Shown: positions 1 to 7,120, counted from the stretch's first letter. The stretch is 14,883 bases of DNA from Thermoplasmata archaeon (GCA_003649715.1 QMSS01000018.1:1-14883); one strand, 5' to 3'. The notes: generated by a model from the letters alone, not told the origin. Program-made: numbers and translations.

Positions 1-444
1 CTCCAAAAGGATAGACATATTTTAAGATCCTATAGGAGGGAACTGCAGAGGGCAAAAAAGGTTTTGGTTCTTTCGTGTGGAAATGGCGTGCAGGTCATAT
101 CGGAGATACTACATAACATAGAGGTTGTGTCGGGTACTGATACGCTTTTTTTAGGTGAGATAAGGCATGCTAACGATTTTGAGAAAAGATGTATGATGTG
201 TGGTGAATGTATTATTGATGTATTCGAAAGTATGTGCCCTATTTCACGTTGTCCTAAACATATGTTGAATGGCCCATGTGGTGGCTCAAGGAATGGAAAA
301 TGTGAGGTTTATCCGGAGTTGGACTGTATATGGTTTTTGATATATAATCGTCTAATTGAGAGAGGAAAAGTTCTTCTATATAAAAAAATACAGGAGCCTA
401 AGGATTGGTCTAAATCCCTTGAGATGAGGAGAATTTTAGAATGA
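1..444 (+). CDS. metV: MetV-like methylene-THF reductase C-terminal-domain protein (5' partial)
   Basis: The reading frame is open from base 1 and ends in TGA at 442-444, so the N-terminus lies outside the window. The visible part matches the zinc/iron-sulfur 'MTHFR C-terminal' family (MetV): a VLVLSCGNGVQ segment, then a cysteine cluster with CMMCGEC, a CP..RC pair, LNGPCGG, GKCEV and a final DCIW. In acetogens MetV pairs with MetF as the partner that passes electrons to the flavin subunit; that role is known for the family and inferred here. Its stop overlaps the metF start (ATGA), so the two are translationally coupled and almost certainly form a complex. A TTG at 64 could be read as a start, but the upstream codons (LRSYRRELQRAKK) continue the family sequence, so the gene is truncated by the window edge rather than starting there. 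Methylene-THF reduction is the probable process; the electron donor cannot be told from this sequence. Confidence 0.85.
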   Translation, partial: LQKDRHILRSYRRELQRAKKVLVLSCGNGVQVISEILHNIEVVSGTDTLFLGEIRHANDFEKRCMMCGECIIDVFESMCPISRCPKHMLNGPCGGSRNGKCEVYPELDCIWFLIYNRLIERGKVLLYKKIQEPKDWSKSLEMRRILE

Positions 445-1355
445 GTTATAGGAGTAATCTAGAAAGAATTCTTATGAATAGATGGTTTGCTGTGACTGCT
501 GAGATATGCCCACCAAAGGGTTCAGATCCTAGTAGGATAAAACAAAAAGGTGATATACTACGTGGATGCGCTGATGCTTTTAATGTTACAGACAATCAAA
601 CAGCGGTTGTGAGAATGTCCAGCATAGCAGGATCCGTGATTCTCTCCAATATGGGGTTAGAGCCTATTATGCAGATTACATGTAGAGATAGAAATAGGAT
701 AGCCCTCCAGAGTGAGGTATTGGGCGCCTATGCAGTTGGTATTAGAAACATGCTGTTCATCACAGGTGATCATCAGAGTTTTGGCAATCATCCCTCTGCA
801 AAGGGTGTTTATGATCTAGATTCTATTCAATTGATACATGTTGTGAAAAACATGAGAGACAATGGTTTGTTTCAAAATGGTGAGGAGATATTATTTGGGA
901 AACCAGATATTTTTATAGGGGCTGCGGCAAACCCATTTGTGGATCCATATGAAATGGGAGTTGACCGTCTGGAGAAAAAAATAACAGCAGGAACAGACTT
1001 TATACAGACACAGAGTGTTTTCAACTTGGAGAGATTTAATGAATGGATGGATGAAGTAAGAGCACGTGGACTGGATAAGAAGATTAGTATTTTAGCTGGT
1101 GTTACACCACTTAAATCTCTAAAAATGACTATGCGTATGAAATACCATGTTCCTGGTGTCGATGTTCCAGATGAGATTGTTAATAGGATGAAAAATACTA
1201 GAGATCAGAAAAAAGAGGGATACGAAATAGCTGTAGAGATACTAAGGGAAATCAGAAGAATAAGAGGGGTGCATGGTGTTCATATAACTGCTCTATTCTG
1301 GGAGGACATCATACCTTTTCTAGTAAAAAATACAGGTCTTTTTCCAAGACCATAA
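441..1355 (+). CDS. metF: 5,10-methylenetetrahydrofolate reductase (MetF)
   Basis: A 304-residue flavin-dependent TIM-barrel protein of normal MetF length. It reduces methylene-tetrahydrofolate to methyl-tetrahydrofolate in the cytoplasm, feeding methyl groups to methionine or to a Wood-Ljungdahl type pathway. Recognisable motifs are TAEICPPKG near the N-terminus (E21 corresponds to the catalytic glutamate of the family), QITCRDRNR around residue 80, FITGDH (D110, flavin region) and FIQTQSVF before the last third. The start is fixed by the ATGA overlap with metV and by GAGGAG at 426-431, nine bases upstream. The two-gene order MetV-MetF is the arrangement of MetVF-type reductases, which use a low-potential partner rather than NAD(P)H alone; that is inference. 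No C-terminal regulatory domain of the eukaryotic type is present. Confidence 0.93.
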   Translation: MSYRSNLERILMNRWFAVTAEICPPKGSDPSRIKQKGDILRGCADAFNVTDNQTAVVRMSSIAGSVILSNMGLEPIMQITCRDRNRIALQSEVLGAYAVGIRNMLFITGDHQSFGNHPSAKGVYDLDSIQLIHVVKNMRDNGLFQNGEEILFGKPDIFIGAAANPFVDPYEMGVDRLEKKITAGTDFIQTQSVFNLERFNEWMDEVRARGLDKKISILAGVTPLKSLKMTMRMKYHVPGVDVPDEIVNRMKNTRDQKKEGYEIAVEILREIRRIRGVHGVHITALFWEDIIPFLVKNTGLFPRP

Positions 1356-1479
1356 CCAACTAAACCCTGTTAAGCTACTGGGTTATCGCAGTGATTTACA
1401 AAAAATAGTATCTCCCTCCATATTGATATTATTATATTGATTTCTATTTTTCTTGAACTATTTTTGCTCACTTTGGTAA

Positions 1480-1521
1480 TAGGAGATATAGAATTCATAT
1501 TCTGTATTTCCTACTGTTTTT
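1480..1521 (+). terminator. Wobble-paired hairpin followed by T-run, downstream of metF
   Basis: Bases 1480-1494 can pair with 1499-1513 around a four-base TCAT loop. All 15 pairs form in the plus-strand RNA, two of them as G-U wobbles; on the other strand those would be A-C mismatches, so the structure belongs to plus-strand RNA. TTTTT follows at 1517-1521. This resembles an intrinsic terminator or a structured 3' end. It lies about 125 bases beyond metF, and T-rich stretches at 1440-1466 could end transcription earlier. Confidence 0.4.
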
Positions 1522-1580
1522 CTGGGTGAAAGTAAGGAAGTAATGTCGTTTTGTCAATTTTGAGAGTTTTGCACAGAACC

Positions 1581-1590
1581 TTTAAATACT
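1581..1590 (+). promoter_or_regulatory. TATA box for the sequon-rich secreted protein
   Basis: TTTAAATACT is a good archaeal TATA box. Transcription would start near 1610, which excludes a GTG at 1594 as the translation start and supports a start further down. Confidence 0.5.
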
Positions 1591-1656
1591 ATAGTGATAA
1601 AAATTGTCATGTCATATCTAGACAATATGGTGTTGAGAAGAGGTGTAAACAGAGAC

Positions 1657-2370
1657 ATGAGGATTGAAAAAAGATTTCTTCTAGTGGGACTAACTATTTT
1701 GACCACAACCATGGTTATAGCAACACAATATGCAGTTACAAGGATTGGATATGAATATATAATAGTACATCCCAGCGATTCTAGTATGAGATACATTGGA
1801 TCAGACAATTCCTCTGATGGTATAAGAACACTCAGAGTTGAGGGAGACAATGTCACGAATATTCGGGTGAAACTGTTTCTCGGAAGAAATTTTAGTGCAA
1901 ATCAGACCAAATATTATTCTGCTGCCTTCGGCATAGTAAATGAGGAAAGGTTCCCCATAAATATAACTCATATAGATGTTTCATCCTCACAGAGCACATA
2001 TCTACGGATCTGGTTACATGGAGACCGAGATGCTAATGCAAACAATACACTCAATGATCCATCCAGTGTCCTGATGTATGACAATGGAACCATCATAAAT
2101 GACAGCAACACCATTGCATGGACACTTGCCCCAGGAGATGAAAATCCTAATACAATGTGCAGCAATGTCTCTGACAGAAGTAACTATTCTATAAATACAA
2201 CATGGGATGATGTAGCACATGTTAGATACTCGCTAAACGACACAAATGCGGTTAGTGGAGTGGCTGATTTCGTATGGGTACAGGTGGCACTAGTAATTCC
2301 TGATGTTGTTGATTCAGCAGGATTGCATACAGGAAACATAATTATTTACTACACTGCAGATACATTATAA
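1657..2370 (+). CDS. Secreted or membrane-anchored sequon-rich protein, unknown function
   Basis: A 237-residue protein. Residues 1-6 are charged (MRIEKR) and roughly 7-27 are hydrophobic, ending near TQYAV, so it is a signal peptide or N-terminal membrane anchor; the rest is extracytoplasmic. The body holds about 12 N-X-S/T sequons (for example NSS, NVT, NFS, NQT, NIT, NGT, NVS, NYS, NDT), which is dense and fits an archaeal N-glycosylated surface protein. It ends in a beta-type segment (VWVQVALVIPD... IIIYYTADTL) that recalls TasA/camelysin-like or DUF1102-like secreted beta sandwiches, but I cannot confirm a family. Start: the TATA box at 1581-1590 puts the transcript start near 1610; GAGGTG at 1640-1645 lies 11 bases before ATG 1657, and the signal sequence begins there. 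ATG 1609 or 1627 would add a tail before the anchor and are less likely. It seems to be a single-gene transcript. Confidence 0.7.
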   Translation: MRIEKRFLLVGLTILTTTMVIATQYAVTRIGYEYIIVHPSDSSMRYIGSDNSSDGIRTLRVEGDNVTNIRVKLFLGRNFSANQTKYYSAAFGIVNEERFPINITHIDVSSSQSTYLRIWLHGDRDANANNTLNDPSSVLMYDNGTIINDSNTIAWTLAPGDENPNTMCSNVSDRSNYSINTTWDDVAHVRYSLNDTNAVSGVADFVWVQVALVIPDVVDSAGLHTGNIIIYYTADTL

Positions 2371-2527
2371 AAATAATAAAAATAATTTTATCTATATAAA
2401 TTAAATAATTAAAACTCAATTCAAAATTATACTCTTTTATATTTCACAGTCATATTTTATACCATATATTACATCTCTTTTTATTAAATCCAAACAATAA
2501 ATTAATATATTTTTATAATATACCAAC

Positions 2528-2582
2528 TATTATGCTGATGTGGGTTAGCTGTTTGTGTTCTTAAATACTAATAAGCATAATA
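2528..2582. repeat. 9-bp inverted repeat (TATTATGCT/AGCATAATA) around a TATA-like element
   Basis: The arms are 2528-2536 and 2574-2582 and are perfect reverse complements, separated by 37 bases. TTAAATACTA at 2561-2570 inside the spacer is TATA-like. In an AT-rich region a 9-bp repeat could be chance, so this is a weaker case than the neighbouring 15-bp repeat. Confidence 0.4.
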
Positions 2583-2591
2583 ACCCTGCTA

Positions 2592-2679
2592 TGATGTACA
2601 TCCACCCCCAAATATAAATAAGGTACTGTATGACAAAAAAAATCTATGGGTCAGAAAAAAGCCAGGTGGATGTACATCA
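2592..2679. repeat. 15-bp perfect inverted repeat (TGATGTACATCCACC) flanking the exporter promoter
   Basis: The left arm 2592-2606 and right arm 2665-2679 are exact reverse complements, 58 bases apart. Each arm contains the self-palindrome GATGTACATC, as expected for a dimeric regulator's operator, plus CCACC on the inner side. The left arm ends three bases before the TATA box at 2610-2620, where the BRE and TFB would sit; the right arm lies about +24 to +38 from the expected transcript start. A regulator on both arms could block or loop the promoter. The left arm would not be transcribed from this promoter, so an RNA hairpin is unlikely. An 88-bp miniature element with terminal inverted repeats is the alternative, though I see no target-site duplication. 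Confidence 0.7.
2610..2620 (+). promoter_or_regulatory. TATA box of the RND exporter gene
   Basis: AAATATAAATA preceded by a C-rich stretch is the best archaeal TATA box upstream of the exporter. It predicts a transcript start near 2641 and a leader of about 70 bases to ATG 2714. Confidence 0.55.
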
Positions 2680-2742
2680 AAATTGGATCTAACTGTCTGA
2701 GAAATGATGGAATATGCTTACTAAACTAGGATTGCTGATTGA

Positions 2743-3729
2743 AAAAAACCATGGCTTATAGTAATAATTGTCTTGCTAATAACACTAGCATTCTCTACAC
2801 TACTACCATCACTAAAAATGAAAACAGATATACAAGATTTTCTACCAGATGATGAACTGGTAAAAGCAAACATGAGGATATATGATTATTTTGGAACACA
2901 ACAACAGATAATGATGCTTTACGCAGTAAAACAGAATGCAAATAGTACCATAACACCACAAGCACTAAAAGAACAATACTTCATACAAAAGGAGATAGAA
3001 AAAAACCCCGAGGTTGAAGGATCAGTAAGCATCGCAACCCTTCTAGATCAGATATGTCAAATAGAATTTGGAACAACATTGGAAAACAGCACAAATAAAC
3101 AGATCATAACTGCATTAAATGATCTATTAACAGAAAGAGAAAACACAGACATCAGGATATTAAAGAAAGATGATCCCAATGAAGCAATAGACTATAAACC
3201 TTTCCCACGGCTCTCAAAAGGAAAAACAATAGACTGCATGGATATCAAAAACTATTATGTAACATCAGATAACACTACAATAACATTCTCAATAGAAGTC
3301 TATGACTTATCGCAACTCAAAAAAACACTCAAACCACCATATTTTATGTTGAATGTAATAGAGTGGTACATAGATTTTAAAAACCTGATAATACCAGATA
3401 AAAGACTGGATATAAACTTTCGAATAGCCGCGCATCTAGAACCAACAAACAGTCTATGGGAAATAGGAAAAGGTGTTGCAAAAAATATCAAAGATATAAT
3501 CAAAAATATGAGAAAACATGAGCTTTTTAATTCCTACAAAAAGGAGACATACCTATGGGTAAAACCACCTGGACAAAACATGTATTTTCCAGTTCCTCTA
3601 AAAACAGCAAATGTCACATTCAACATAGAAGACAATAGAATAGTCATAAATATCTCCAGGGAAGAGATAGGCAGACTAGGAGTAGCTCCAAAGATGGGAG
3701 CATTTGAAATACCAGCAAAACTAGGATAA
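2743..3729 (+). pseudogene. RND exporter, N-terminal fragment (TM1 and first part of loop 1)
   Basis: This is the frame that holds the true protein sequence between the two lesions. It begins at the codons for KKPWLIVIIVLL (TM1), continues with the TDIQDFLPDDE motif that follows TM1 in this family, and ends inside the large extracytoplasmic domain at TAA 3727-3729. There is no good start of its own: a TTG at 2773 lies in the middle of TM1 and has no Shine-Dalgarno site, whereas the natural start, ATG 2714, is in the other frame. The fragment has no ion-translocating segment, so alone it cannot pump. Confidence 0.65.
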
Positions 3730-3924
3730 TTCAATGCAGGAGTAAGATACTATCAGCTACCATGGCTGAAAATACCATGGGCTCGGCTGACTATAAACAC
3801 AAGCTTCATTACAAAATCTATTGGAAAGATAAGAAGCAGGCCAATCATAAACAATATAGCAACAAGGATCCTTCAAAAATATGGTGGAATATCATGGGAG
3901 AAATACGATGAACTTTTTGAACTC

Positions 3925-6042
3925 ATGAATCAAACCGGTTATCTGCCAGATAAAATAGCTCTTAAAGACATAGATCGATGCTGGAAAACATCTGACAAAG
4001 CACCTGATGAAGGATTTGCAGCCAATACTTTCTTCATAAAACCATACTATATGAAGGAACTACGAATCAATGCATTAGCTTTTCTCTCAAAGGACTACGA
4101 AGAAAAACATACTCCAAAGGCAAGTCTGATAATACTACAGATAAATGGAACATTAGAATATGAAGAATCTATGAAAATAAACAAAAAAATAGCCCAGAAT
4201 GTTTTTGAATTAGATAGGCAAAATGATTTTGTAAGAATAGAAGTAACTGGTGAAGGAGTAATATCCTATCAAATAAACGACATGACATCTAAAGCAAATC
4301 AGATAATCGGACCCATGATATTTATCATAATAATGCTTATTCTACTAATTACCTTCAGAAAAATATCATATGTACTTCTACCGCTTCTCTCACTCACAGT
4401 CTCAATCATATGGTTATTCGGCACAATGGTACTGCTAGGAATACCCTTCAACACCATGGCAGTTGCACTTGTACCATTATTAATGGGACTAGGAGTAGAC
4501 TATTCAGTTCATCTATTCCACAACTACAAAGTAGAGACAGAAAAAGGAAAAACAGCAGCTCATGCCATAAAAAAGTCAGTAAAAGAAATAGGCACAGCCA
4601 TGTTCCTAGCCATGATAACCACAGTTATAGCATTTATGTCCTTCCTCACTGCAACAGTTCCACCCGTGAGAAACTTCGGGATACTAGTAGGAATTGGGAT
4701 AATATACACATTTATAACAGCAATAACACTACAAGCATCTATAAGATACATTTTAGATAGAAAGAAAAAATTTAGGAAAAAAATAAGGAAAAAGAGATTA
4801 TCACTTAGAAAAATAATGTATCGAACAGCAAATGCTGTGATGACACATCAAAAAACAATAATTCTAGTTGGAACAGCTGTATCAATTATAATGCTAATGG
4901 GTGCAAGTAATCTGGAAACAGGATTTGACTTAGAGGAGTTCCTACCGCAGAACAACCCTGCGATTAATCTCTTCAACAAGATATCAGATGAGTTCCCATA
5001 TGCCAGTGAACAACAGGAATACATCCTTATAGAAGGAGAGGTAGCCACAGTTGAAACACTAAGAGGAATATCAGAAACACATAAAAACATGGAGGATGAC
5101 ACACTAATAGCTCGGAAACCCGATGGTACTACAAAGACTATCAGCATCATGACAATAATAAAAGATGCGGTAAAAAACAACAACAGTTTAATCACTGTAT
5201 TCAATATAGATCAAACAACAGGTATACCAAAAACCGACTATGATGTAAAAAGACTATATGACTACCTATACGAAGATAAGATGTACAGTATTAGTACAAA
5301 AAATGTTCTACACAGAGAAAATAACAGATACACAGCCACTGTGATGAGAATATATGTAGATATGTCGATTCAGAAAAGAGACTCAGCAGATATCAACAAA
5401 ATGAGGGAGACACTAAAACAAGAGCTAAACACCGACATATCGGACTATGGAAATGCAGTGGCATGCGCAACAGGTCCCAACATAATCACACTAACAATCA
5501 CAGCATCACTAACTGAAAGCCAAATAACATCAACAGCTATATCAATAATCTTCGCAGGAATAGCGCTAATAATAGCATACAGAAGACCAACACTTGGACT
5601 TATCACGATGATACCTGTATCCATCTCAATCATCTGGATACTTGGAACAATATACTTCATAGGATACTCTCTAAACATTATGACCATAATGGTAACCAGT
5701 CTAACCATAGGAATAGGAATAGACTACGCAATACACACCACAGAAAGATTTAGACTAACAGCAGATAGAACAGGTGACCCATATAAGGCGGTTTCAGAAA
5801 CAATCAGCCATACAGGGAGTGCACTGCTAATAGCTGCAATAACAACAACTGCAGGGTTCATCATATTAATCTTCTCACCAATGCCACCACAGGTACAATT
5901 TGGTGTCATAACAGCCATCACACTAACATATTCATTCCTAACATCAGTACTGATACTCCCACTAGCATTGGTCAGATGGGGAAAATGGAGAAAAAAACAC
6001 AGAGGATACATCATATCTCCAAAAAGACACAAAAAGATCTAA
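3925..6042 (+). CDS. RND exporter, C-terminal fragment (end of loop 1 to TM12)
   Basis: The first ATG of this part is 3925, but coding-like sequence in the same frame begins right after the TAA, at 3730, and lacks a start codon before 3925. The 705 residues from 3925 hold the end of loop 1, TM2 to TM6 (about residues 127-272) with GVDYSVH (D192), a basic cytoplasmic linker, TM7 (about 310-328) followed by FDLEEFLPQNN, a second loop of some 200 residues, and TM8 to TM12 (about 533-683) with GIDYAIH (D600), ending in a basic tail. It lacks TM1 and most of loop 1. No Shine-Dalgarno site precedes ATG 3925. It is best read as the remainder of the gene that starts at 2714, not as a separate protein. 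Family assignment to RND/MMPL is firm; the substrate is unknown. Confidence 0.8.
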   Translation: MNQTGYLPDKIALKDIDRCWKTSDKAPDEGFAANTFFIKPYYMKELRINALAFLSKDYEEKHTPKASLIILQINGTLEYEESMKINKKIAQNVFELDRQNDFVRIEVTGEGVISYQINDMTSKANQIIGPMIFIIIMLILLITFRKISYVLLPLLSLTVSIIWLFGTMVLLGIPFNTMAVALVPLLMGLGVDYSVHLFHNYKVETEKGKTAAHAIKKSVKEIGTAMFLAMITTVIAFMSFLTATVPPVRNFGILVGIGIIYTFITAITLQASIRYILDRKKKFRKKIRKKRLSLRKIMYRTANAVMTHQKTIILVGTAVSIIMLMGASNLETGFDLEEFLPQNNPAINLFNKISDEFPYASEQQEYILIEGEVATVETLRGISETHKNMEDDTLIARKPDGTTKTISIMTIIKDAVKNNNSLITVFNIDQTTGIPKTDYDVKRLYDYLYEDKMYSISTKNVLHRENNRYTATVMRIYVDMSIQKRDSADINKMRETLKQELNTDISDYGNAVACATGPNIITLTITASLTESQITSTAISIIFAGIALIIAYRRPTLGLITMIPVSISIIWILGTIYFIGYSLNIMTIMVTSLTIGIGIDYAIHTTERFRLTADRTGDPYKAVSETISHTGSALLIAAITTTAGFIILIFSPMPPQVQFGVITAITLTYSFLTSVLILPLALVRWGKWRKKHRGYIISPKRHKKI

Positions 6043-6113
6043 AAAAGTTTTAAAAAAACAGTAAAATATGTATACCCATTTCTGATAGCCATACTCATCT
6101 CGCTCACTTGAAT

Positions 6114-6124
6114 GTTTTAATTTT
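6114..6124 (+). promoter_or_regulatory. TATA box of the threonine dehydrogenase gene (leaderless)
   Basis: GTTTTAATTTT lies about 25 bases before ATG 6143, so the transcript would start at or within a few bases of the start codon, as in leaderless archaeal genes. Confidence 0.45.
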
Positions 6125-6142
6125 TGGGAAGTGCTACAAATT

Positions 6143-7120
6143 ATGCCCACAGACGATATGAAAAGAATTCTTGTTACCGGTGCAGTAGGTCAAATCGGCT
6201 CAGAGCTAACAATGGAATTACGAAAAAAATATGGCAATGACAATGTAATAGCAACTGGGCATAAAACCAAACCCAGCAGCAGACTGCTAGACTCAGGTCC
6301 ATTTGAGTTCATAGACATAACGAAAAAAGAGACAGTTGAAAGGATCGTAAAAAAATATGATGTAGACACCATATACAACATGGCAGCTATCCTATCTGCA
6401 GTTGGAGAGGAAAAACCTATGCTATGCTGGAATGTAAACATCAATGGGCTCTACAATATTCTTGAAATAGCCCGTGAATATGAGATGACACGAGTATTTA
6501 TACCAAGTTCCATCGCTGTATTCGGTCCAAATACTCCAAAGGAAAACACACCGCAGGACACTGTGTTAAAACCCACCACCATGTATGGTTTAACCAAAGT
6601 AGCGGGTGAACTGTTGGGGGACTACTATTTTAGAAGATTTAATCTGGATGTAAGAGGTATAAGATACCCTGGTATAATAAGTAGCGAGACACCACCAGGT
6701 GGTGGCACAACAGATTATGCCGTAGAAATGTTCTATGAGGCAATCAGGAAAAAAAAGTATGTATGTTTCGTAAAAAAAGACACAGTGCTTCCCATGATGT
6801 ATATGCCTGATTGTATAAAGGCAACAATCGATCTCATGGAGGCAGATATATCGAAACTACAGCATCACTGTGATTTCAACATCGCATCTATGAGTTTCTC
6901 AGCTGAGGAGCTGGCAGATGAGATAAAGAAACATATCCCAGATTTCAGATGTGAATACAAACCCGATTTCCGGCAGGCTATTGCAGACTCATGGCCAAGA
7001 TCCATCGATGACAGCGCCGCTCGTAAAGAATGGGGATGGGAACCAAGATATGATCTTTCATCTATGACTAAAGACATGCTAGGTAAACTGAGAAAACGAC
7101 ATGAGATGGGAGAAATATAA
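6143..7120 (+). CDS. tdh: L-threonine 3-dehydrogenase, SDR type
   Basis: This enzyme oxidises L-threonine with NAD+ to 2-amino-3-ketobutyrate, which is split to glycine and acetyl-CoA. The protein (325 residues) is an extended short-chain dehydrogenase: the GxxGxxG nucleotide-binding turn (TGAVGQIG, G13/G16/G19), PSSIAVFGP carrying the active-site serine region, and Y148-x-x-x-K152 (YGLTK). It matches the Thermoplasma-type threonine dehydrogenase closely in features that ordinary UDP-sugar epimerases lack: RYPGIIS, TTDYAVE.FY, LPMMYMPD and the C-terminal SWP.S.DDS.A..EWGW. I therefore prefer this to the generic 'NAD-dependent epimerase' label. Start: a GTG at 6131 is possible, but the TATA box position favours ATG 6143; ATG 6158 (MKRILVTG) would also give a complete Rossmann fold. 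The gene stands alone, with its own promoter, 100 bases after the exporter. Confidence 0.88.
   Translation: MPTDDMKRILVTGAVGQIGSELTMELRKKYGNDNVIATGHKTKPSSRLLDSGPFEFIDITKKETVERIVKKYDVDTIYNMAAILSAVGEEKPMLCWNVNINGLYNILEIAREYEMTRVFIPSSIAVFGPNTPKENTPQDTVLKPTTMYGLTKVAGELLGDYYFRRFNLDVRGIRYPGIISSETPPGGGTTDYAVEMFYEAIRKKKYVCFVKKDTVLPMMYMPDCIKATIDLMEADISKLQHHCDFNIASMSFSAEELADEIKKHIPDFRCEYKPDFRQAIADSWPRSIDDSAARKEWGWEPRYDLSSMTKDMLGKLRKRHEMGEI

Larger units (their letters stand above)
2371..2713. other. AT-rich intergenic control region before the RND exporter
   Basis: There is no convincing gene in these 343 bases. The first 190 are extremely AT-rich, with no clear hairpin terminator. From 2528 on there are two inverted repeats in tandem (2528-2582 and 2592-2679), each enclosing a TATA-like sequence, described separately. 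The exporter start region follows at 2714. Confidence 0.6.
2714..6042 (+). pseudogene. RND/MMPL-superfamily exporter (HAE3-like), interrupted by a frameshift and an in-frame stop
   Basis: Read as one gene this encodes about 1,109 residues with the full RND layout: TM1, a large extracytoplasmic loop, TM2-TM7, a second loop and TM8-TM12. Both halves carry the family signatures: FLPDDE and FLPQNN after TM1 and TM7, GVDYSVH and GIDYAIH in TM4 and TM10. Such pumps use the proton gradient to move lipids, hopanoid-like molecules or hydrophobic compounds out of the membrane; the substrate here is unknown. Two lesions break it. ATG 2714 opens MLTKLGLLIEKN, then a run of seven A's (2742-2748) shifts the frame; one more A would restore EKKPWLIV. 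An in-frame TAA at 3727-3729 then cuts it, and the same frame continues coding-like straight after it. Options are a decaying pseudogene, sequencing or assembly errors, or recoding. Expression would come from the TATA box at 2610-2620. Confidence 0.75.

Noticed and set aside
1366..1396. Short AACCC/GGGTT inverted repeat just after metF as the terminator
   Set aside because: The stem is only five pairs and no T-run follows; the hairpin at 1480-1513 is far better.
1594..1656. GTG 1594 as the start of the secreted protein
   Set aside because: It lies immediately after the TATA box and upstream of the expected transcript start; the signal sequence and a ribosome site point to ATG 1657.
1554..1856. 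Minus-strand 100-codon frame opposite the secreted protein
   Set aside because: It is antisense to a gene with a TATA box, ribosome site and signal sequence, and has no family features of its own.
2592..2679. The 15-bp inverted repeat as an RNA riboswitch or terminator hairpin
   Set aside because: The left arm is upstream of the expected transcript start and the loop is 58 bases with a TATA box in it, so a DNA-level role fits better.
2714..6042. General reassignment of TAA to an amino acid to explain the exporter stop
   Set aside because: TAA is the natural stop of metF, the secreted protein, tdh and others in this window, and the exporter also has a frameshift that reassignment would not explain.
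6143..7120. UDP-glucose 4-epimerase as the product
   Set aside because: The fold is shared, but the motifs TTDYAVE, LPMMYMPD and the SWP...EWGW tail are those of SDR-type threonine dehydrogenase.
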